DNA of 64,000 bases. Source: an uncultured Pseudomonadales bacterium (lineage in GTDB: Bacteria > Pseudomonadota > Gammaproteobacteria > Pseudomonadales > Cellvibrionaceae). The notes under the pieces were generated by a model. The model had not been told where the DNA came from, did no database searches, and was given only the letters and a program-made list of their open reading frames with translations. The stretch covers positions 1,426,001 to 1,490,000 of the forward strand of contig CANKXO010000001.1 of NCBI GenBank assembly GCA_947487765.1, in the 5' to 3' direction. Positions 61,716 to 64,000 of this stretch are shown piece after piece. How positions within the stretch are numbered: position 1 is the first letter of the stretch; each line of letters opens with the position of its first letter. Position numbers and translations under genes: made by a program.

Positions 61716-62648
61716 TCAAGATGAAGCTATAACATTTTGCAGCAGATAACCACAATCAGGCGCTGATACTACTTCCTTAACTGACTCACCGACACGATTC
61801 ATCAACCCTCCGCGTAAACCAATGTTGCCATCCTGTTGAGAACCGGAAACACGACCACCATATTGCCCAGTAAAACCAAAGGCCATACCTTTAGTTGTAC
61901 TAGATAACGCTTCCTGATAAGTAAACGAACAATGATCTCCCCATGCTCTTTGCAAATTCGCAGGCTGGCCTTTTTTAGCAGAATTTACAAACGCCTCACC
62001 CACTAGAATTTTTTCAAGTTCAAAAAGGTCAGCGATTTGACCGCGAGACGCAATACCAGAATCACCTGAGTTTCCATGCACAGCTTTAACAACCATAGGA
62101 TGACGACTCAATTTAGAATATGCTTTTCTACCGATAGTAAGAACGTTCGCACGCATAATCATAGAATCTAGAACTTCGCTGATTTCTTCAACCGGATCTG
62201 AATTTTCGAAGTCACTCCATTGAGCCTGACCCGTTAGCGCCCTAACACTGGCAGAAGGATAGCTATTTGAATCGAACACTATGCTAGCTACTCGCAACTC
62301 ACGACCCAAAAGAATTTTATCCGTTAAGTATTCTGTAGAAGAAGACAGCGGATCATAATATTCAGTCTGTTGATCTAAATCAGAATTAGGAATTGGATCA
62401 TCCAAACCATGATCCTCTGTGCTCTCTGTTTCTTCACTAGAACTGAAGCTAACCTCATTGGGCTTTGATCGTCGACCGACTTTGGTGTCTGGAACAGTAA
62501 AACTTTCTTCAATTTTGTGCACAGCGTATCGAAATGATTCTTTACCCACCGGAACTCTTGGAAAAACATCATCAGCGATTAACCGTTTATTTTTGTATGC
62601 AATGGCGATAGCCGTTTGAAACGGATCTATTGGAAATGGAGTTGGCAT
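61716..62648 (-). CDS. Major capsid protein (lambda E-like, HK97 fold)
   Basis: A 310-residue capsid protein. The N-terminus (FPIDPFQTAIAIAYKNKRLIADDVFPRVPVGKESFRY) matches capsid proteins in which two or three small head genes precede the capsid gene. Later parts include ANVLTIGRKAYSKLSRHPMV, EAFVNSAKKGQPANLQRAWGD and FGFTGQYGGRV. It follows the decoration protein by 68 bases and is followed by the strong terminator. Length is typical. Confidence 0.88.
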   Translation of the reverse strand: MPTPFPIDPFQTAIAIAYKNKRLIADDVFPRVPVGKESFRYAVHKIEESFTVPDTKVGRRSKPNEVSFSSSEETESTEDHGLDDPIPNSDLDQQTEYYDPLSSSTEYLTDKILLGRELRVASIVFDSNSYPSASVRALTGQAQWSDFENSDPVEEISEVLDSMIMRANVLTIGRKAYSKLSRHPMVVKAVHGNSGDSGIASRGQIADLFELEKILVGEAFVNSAKKGQPANLQRAWGDHCSFTYQEALSSTTKGMAFGFTGQYGGRVSGSQQDGNIGLRGGLMNRVGESVKEVVSAPDCGYLLQNVIASS

Positions 62649-62716
62649 GATAATTACCTTTAATATTTAAATAAATTTATGGTTTAAAAACGAAATTAAC
62701 TAATCAGTTATACTGA

Positions 62717-63073
62717 CTAACGTATTGATGGCGAGATCAAATAACGAATGACATCGCCCGAAACACCTGATTCCTCAGCCCAACCAACAATAGGAGCATC
62801 TTCTACCGCCGTAGCAACAGCAGAACCACTAGATCCAGCCACCAAACTATCACCACGAGCAACCGTACCACCCAGAACAACTTCACCAATGCCCATTCGC
62901 TCAACATCAACACGCTCACCCGTCGACGCACCCAGATCAGTACTATTGCCGATGGCTACATCACCCGCGCCCGCCAAAACAACATGACCATCACTAGAAC
63001 CCCATGCCACTAACCGTGACGAACCAATATCGGACGCAGCGACATAGTTTTTAATTAAAATTGGATTACCCAT
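62717..63073 (-). CDS. Head decoration protein (DUF2190-like)
   Basis: A 118-residue, Gly/Val-rich all-beta protein starting MGNPILIKNYVAASDIGSSR. The segment GEVVLGGTVARGDSLVAGSSGSAV matches the DUF2190 decoration or cement protein pattern. It occupies the lambda D position between protease and capsid. It probably binds capsomers and stabilises the head. Confidence 0.82.
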   Translation of the reverse strand: MGNPILIKNYVAASDIGSSRLVAWGSSDGHVVLAGAGDVAIGNSTDLGASTGERVDVERMGIGEVVLGGTVARGDSLVAGSSGSAVATAVEDAPIVGWAEESGVSGDVIRYLISPSIR

Positions 63074-63123
63074 TTTTTTTACCCCAATTGTTTTTAAATA
63101 ATAATGTAAAGCCAGGTCGTTTC

Positions 63124-64000
63124 TTACTGCCCAACCTCAACTTTTTTAACCGCATCCTTTGCACTCAGCGTTCGCCCCTCTAACTCAGCCTTAGCAATTA
63201 AAGCCTGAGCCTTTTCAGCGATATCATGAGCATCACCCTTACCAGATGGAGAGCCTGCATCTTCACCAGATTCGCTTGCCGACACATCAGCATCCAAAGC
63301 CTCTGGCGCATCATTTTCAAATTCAGCTTGCGCTTCTTGTTGGCTTTCTTTTTGCTTAGCCAAGACTTTAATTGCCGCATCACCAGCAGTAGACTTACCA
63401 TCGAACGCCATTTCATTAATCAAGTCGTGGCAACCCGCAGCTGACTGAGACAAAACACCCTGTATTCGATCTCTCTCTGCAGCCGCAGCACTCTCTTCAA
63501 TCTCAGAAACGATTGATGGATGCTCTTTTTTCAGCGACTCAACTGAAACCTCTTCAACTGAAGATGAATCCGATGCTTGACCTGTGTTTTCTTCTGTTTT
63601 CACTCTGATACCCTCACTTTTAAAAATTTGACTACTCGTCATAAAATCTATTAATTCATCTCTTGACTTAATACCATCAACAAGACCCGCATCAACCGAT
63701 TGCTGACCAATAAATTGACGACCCTCAGCCATATTCTCTAAAACAACCTCTTCAGAAACGGATCTATTTCGAGCCACCGTATTCACAAAAACGCTATATA
63801 AATGATCGACACGAGATTGAATGTCAGCGCGCCCATCAGGGCTTAACGGCTCATAATTTGATGCAATTCTTTTGTATTTACCGGCACAAATCTCTGTAGT
63901 TTTTACACCCATGCTTTGCTCACGCTGCGACACCTCTCTATGAGTTGCAACAACACCGATACTACCTATAGTGGCAGTGGATGAAGAAGCGTAGACCTCA
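63124..64000 (-). CDS. S49-family head maturation protease (N-terminal part beyond right edge)
   Basis: The frame is open from the right edge (complement of 63,999) and ends at 63,124, so 292 residues of the C-terminal part are visible. The first visible residues read EVYASSSTATIGSIGVVATH, which is the S49 (SppA-like) block around the active site. A helical region QSRVDHLYSVFVNTVARNRS follows, then AEGRQFIGQQSVDAGLVDGI. The last 120 residues are disordered and Ala/Ser/Glu-rich, like a fused scaffold. S49 proteases of phages cleave scaffold and capsid during head maturation. Catalytic residues further upstream are not visible. Confidence 0.85.
   Translation of the reverse strand, partial: EVYASSSTATIGSIGVVATHREVSQREQSMGVKTTEICAGKYKRIASNYEPLSPDGRADIQSRVDHLYSVFVNTVARNRSVSEEVVLENMAEGRQFIGQQSVDAGLVDGIKSRDELIDFMTSSQIFKSEGIRVKTEENTGQASDSSSVEEVSVESLKKEHPSIVSEIEESAAAAERDRIQGVLSQSAAGCHDLINEMAFDGKSTAGDAAIKVLAKQKESQQEAQAEFENDAPEALDADVSASESGEDAGSPSGKGDAHDIAEKAQALIAKAELEGRTLSAKDAVKKVEVGQ

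Larger units (their letters stand above)
39350..64000. mobile_element. Siphovirus-type prophage integrated at tRNA-Gly (right end outside window)
   Basis: Starts at the tRNA-Gly fragment and runs past the right edge. Nearly all genes point left. Head and tail genes follow the lambda-like order (S49 protease, decoration, capsid, head-tail genes, tail tube, G/GT chaperones, tape measure, distal tail genes, NlpC/P60, J-like tip). Then come two cargo-like genes, a tyrosine recombinase, a small HTH gene, small genes, a methyltransferase-like gene and a Doc operon. All visible structural frames are intact, so the element may be functional. Terminase, portal, replication, main repressor and lysis genes are not in view. 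Confidence 0.93.

Overview
The window is a moderately AT-rich chromosome segment from a Gammaproteobacterium, probably a marine member of the Pseudomonas/Cellvibrio side of the class. The evidence is the block cvpA-dedD-folC-accD-trpA-trpB-trpF-truA-fimV-usg-asd followed by leuB and leuDC, which resembles that group, plus a 3-hydroxybutyrate oligomer hydrolase that points to polyhydroxybutyrate turnover. The genus cannot be fixed from the sequence alone.

Layout: (1) 1-12.9 kb, a leftward housekeeping block: CvpA (cut by the window edge), a SPOR protein, folate, fatty-acid and tryptophan genes, tRNA pseudouridine synthase, the pole protein FimV, a USG-1 paralogue lacking the catalytic cysteine, and aspartate-semialdehyde dehydrogenase. 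(2) 13-28 kb, mixed metabolism: a lipid A type acyltransferase, the hydroxybutyrate oligomer hydrolase, leucine genes (leuCD split from leuB by a convergent HD-GYP gene), a LysR regulator with palindromes in the divergent leuC promoter region, a Ycf46-like AAA ATPase, and a TetR/GST pair with two facing operator palindromes. (3) 27.8-37.8 kb, a catabolic island: a tripartite tricarboxylate-type transporter (TctABC), 3-oxo-tetronate kinase and decarboxylase (OtnK, OtnC) and an ABM-domain protein run leftward. An SMP-30 lactonase, a beta-decarboxylating dehydrogenase, a Gfo/Idh/MocA dehydrogenase and a GntR regulator run rightward. Together they read as import and oxidation of a sugar acid or lactone, ending in kinase plus decarboxylase chemistry. 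(4) trhP (yegQ), then a 25-base tRNA-Gly 3' end at 39,350-39,374, which I read as the left attachment site of a prophage.

From 39.35 kb to the right edge is an incomplete siphovirus-type prophage, almost wholly leftward. From right to left it has an S49 head protease (cut by the edge), decoration protein, major capsid protein, a strong terminator, small head-tail genes, tail tube, a G/GT chaperone pair with an A AAA AAA slippery site in the right frame, tape measure, distal tail genes, NlpC/P60 and a J-like tail tip. After a terminator at 49,976-50,001 come two non-standard genes. One is a 1573-residue exported protein combining beta-propeller regions, an Ig-like domain, a di-heme cytochrome c module and a C-terminal SGNH-hydrolase-like domain. 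The other overlaps it and is a 558-residue Ig-repeat protein. The left arm then has a short tyrosine recombinase, a small HTH gene with a tandem operator, small overlapping genes, a C5-methyltransferase-like protein, and a Doc toxin operon with an unusual 49-residue basic putative antitoxin and two downstream genes. Terminase, portal, replication, main repressor and lysis genes are not seen and should lie to the right.

The most unusual content is the cytochrome/SGNH plus Ig-repeat pair in the prophage. Next are the Doc operon, the catabolic island with its unassigned substrate, and the perfect 35-bp palindrome ahead of leuC. All functions are inferred by reading motifs; no database search was run.
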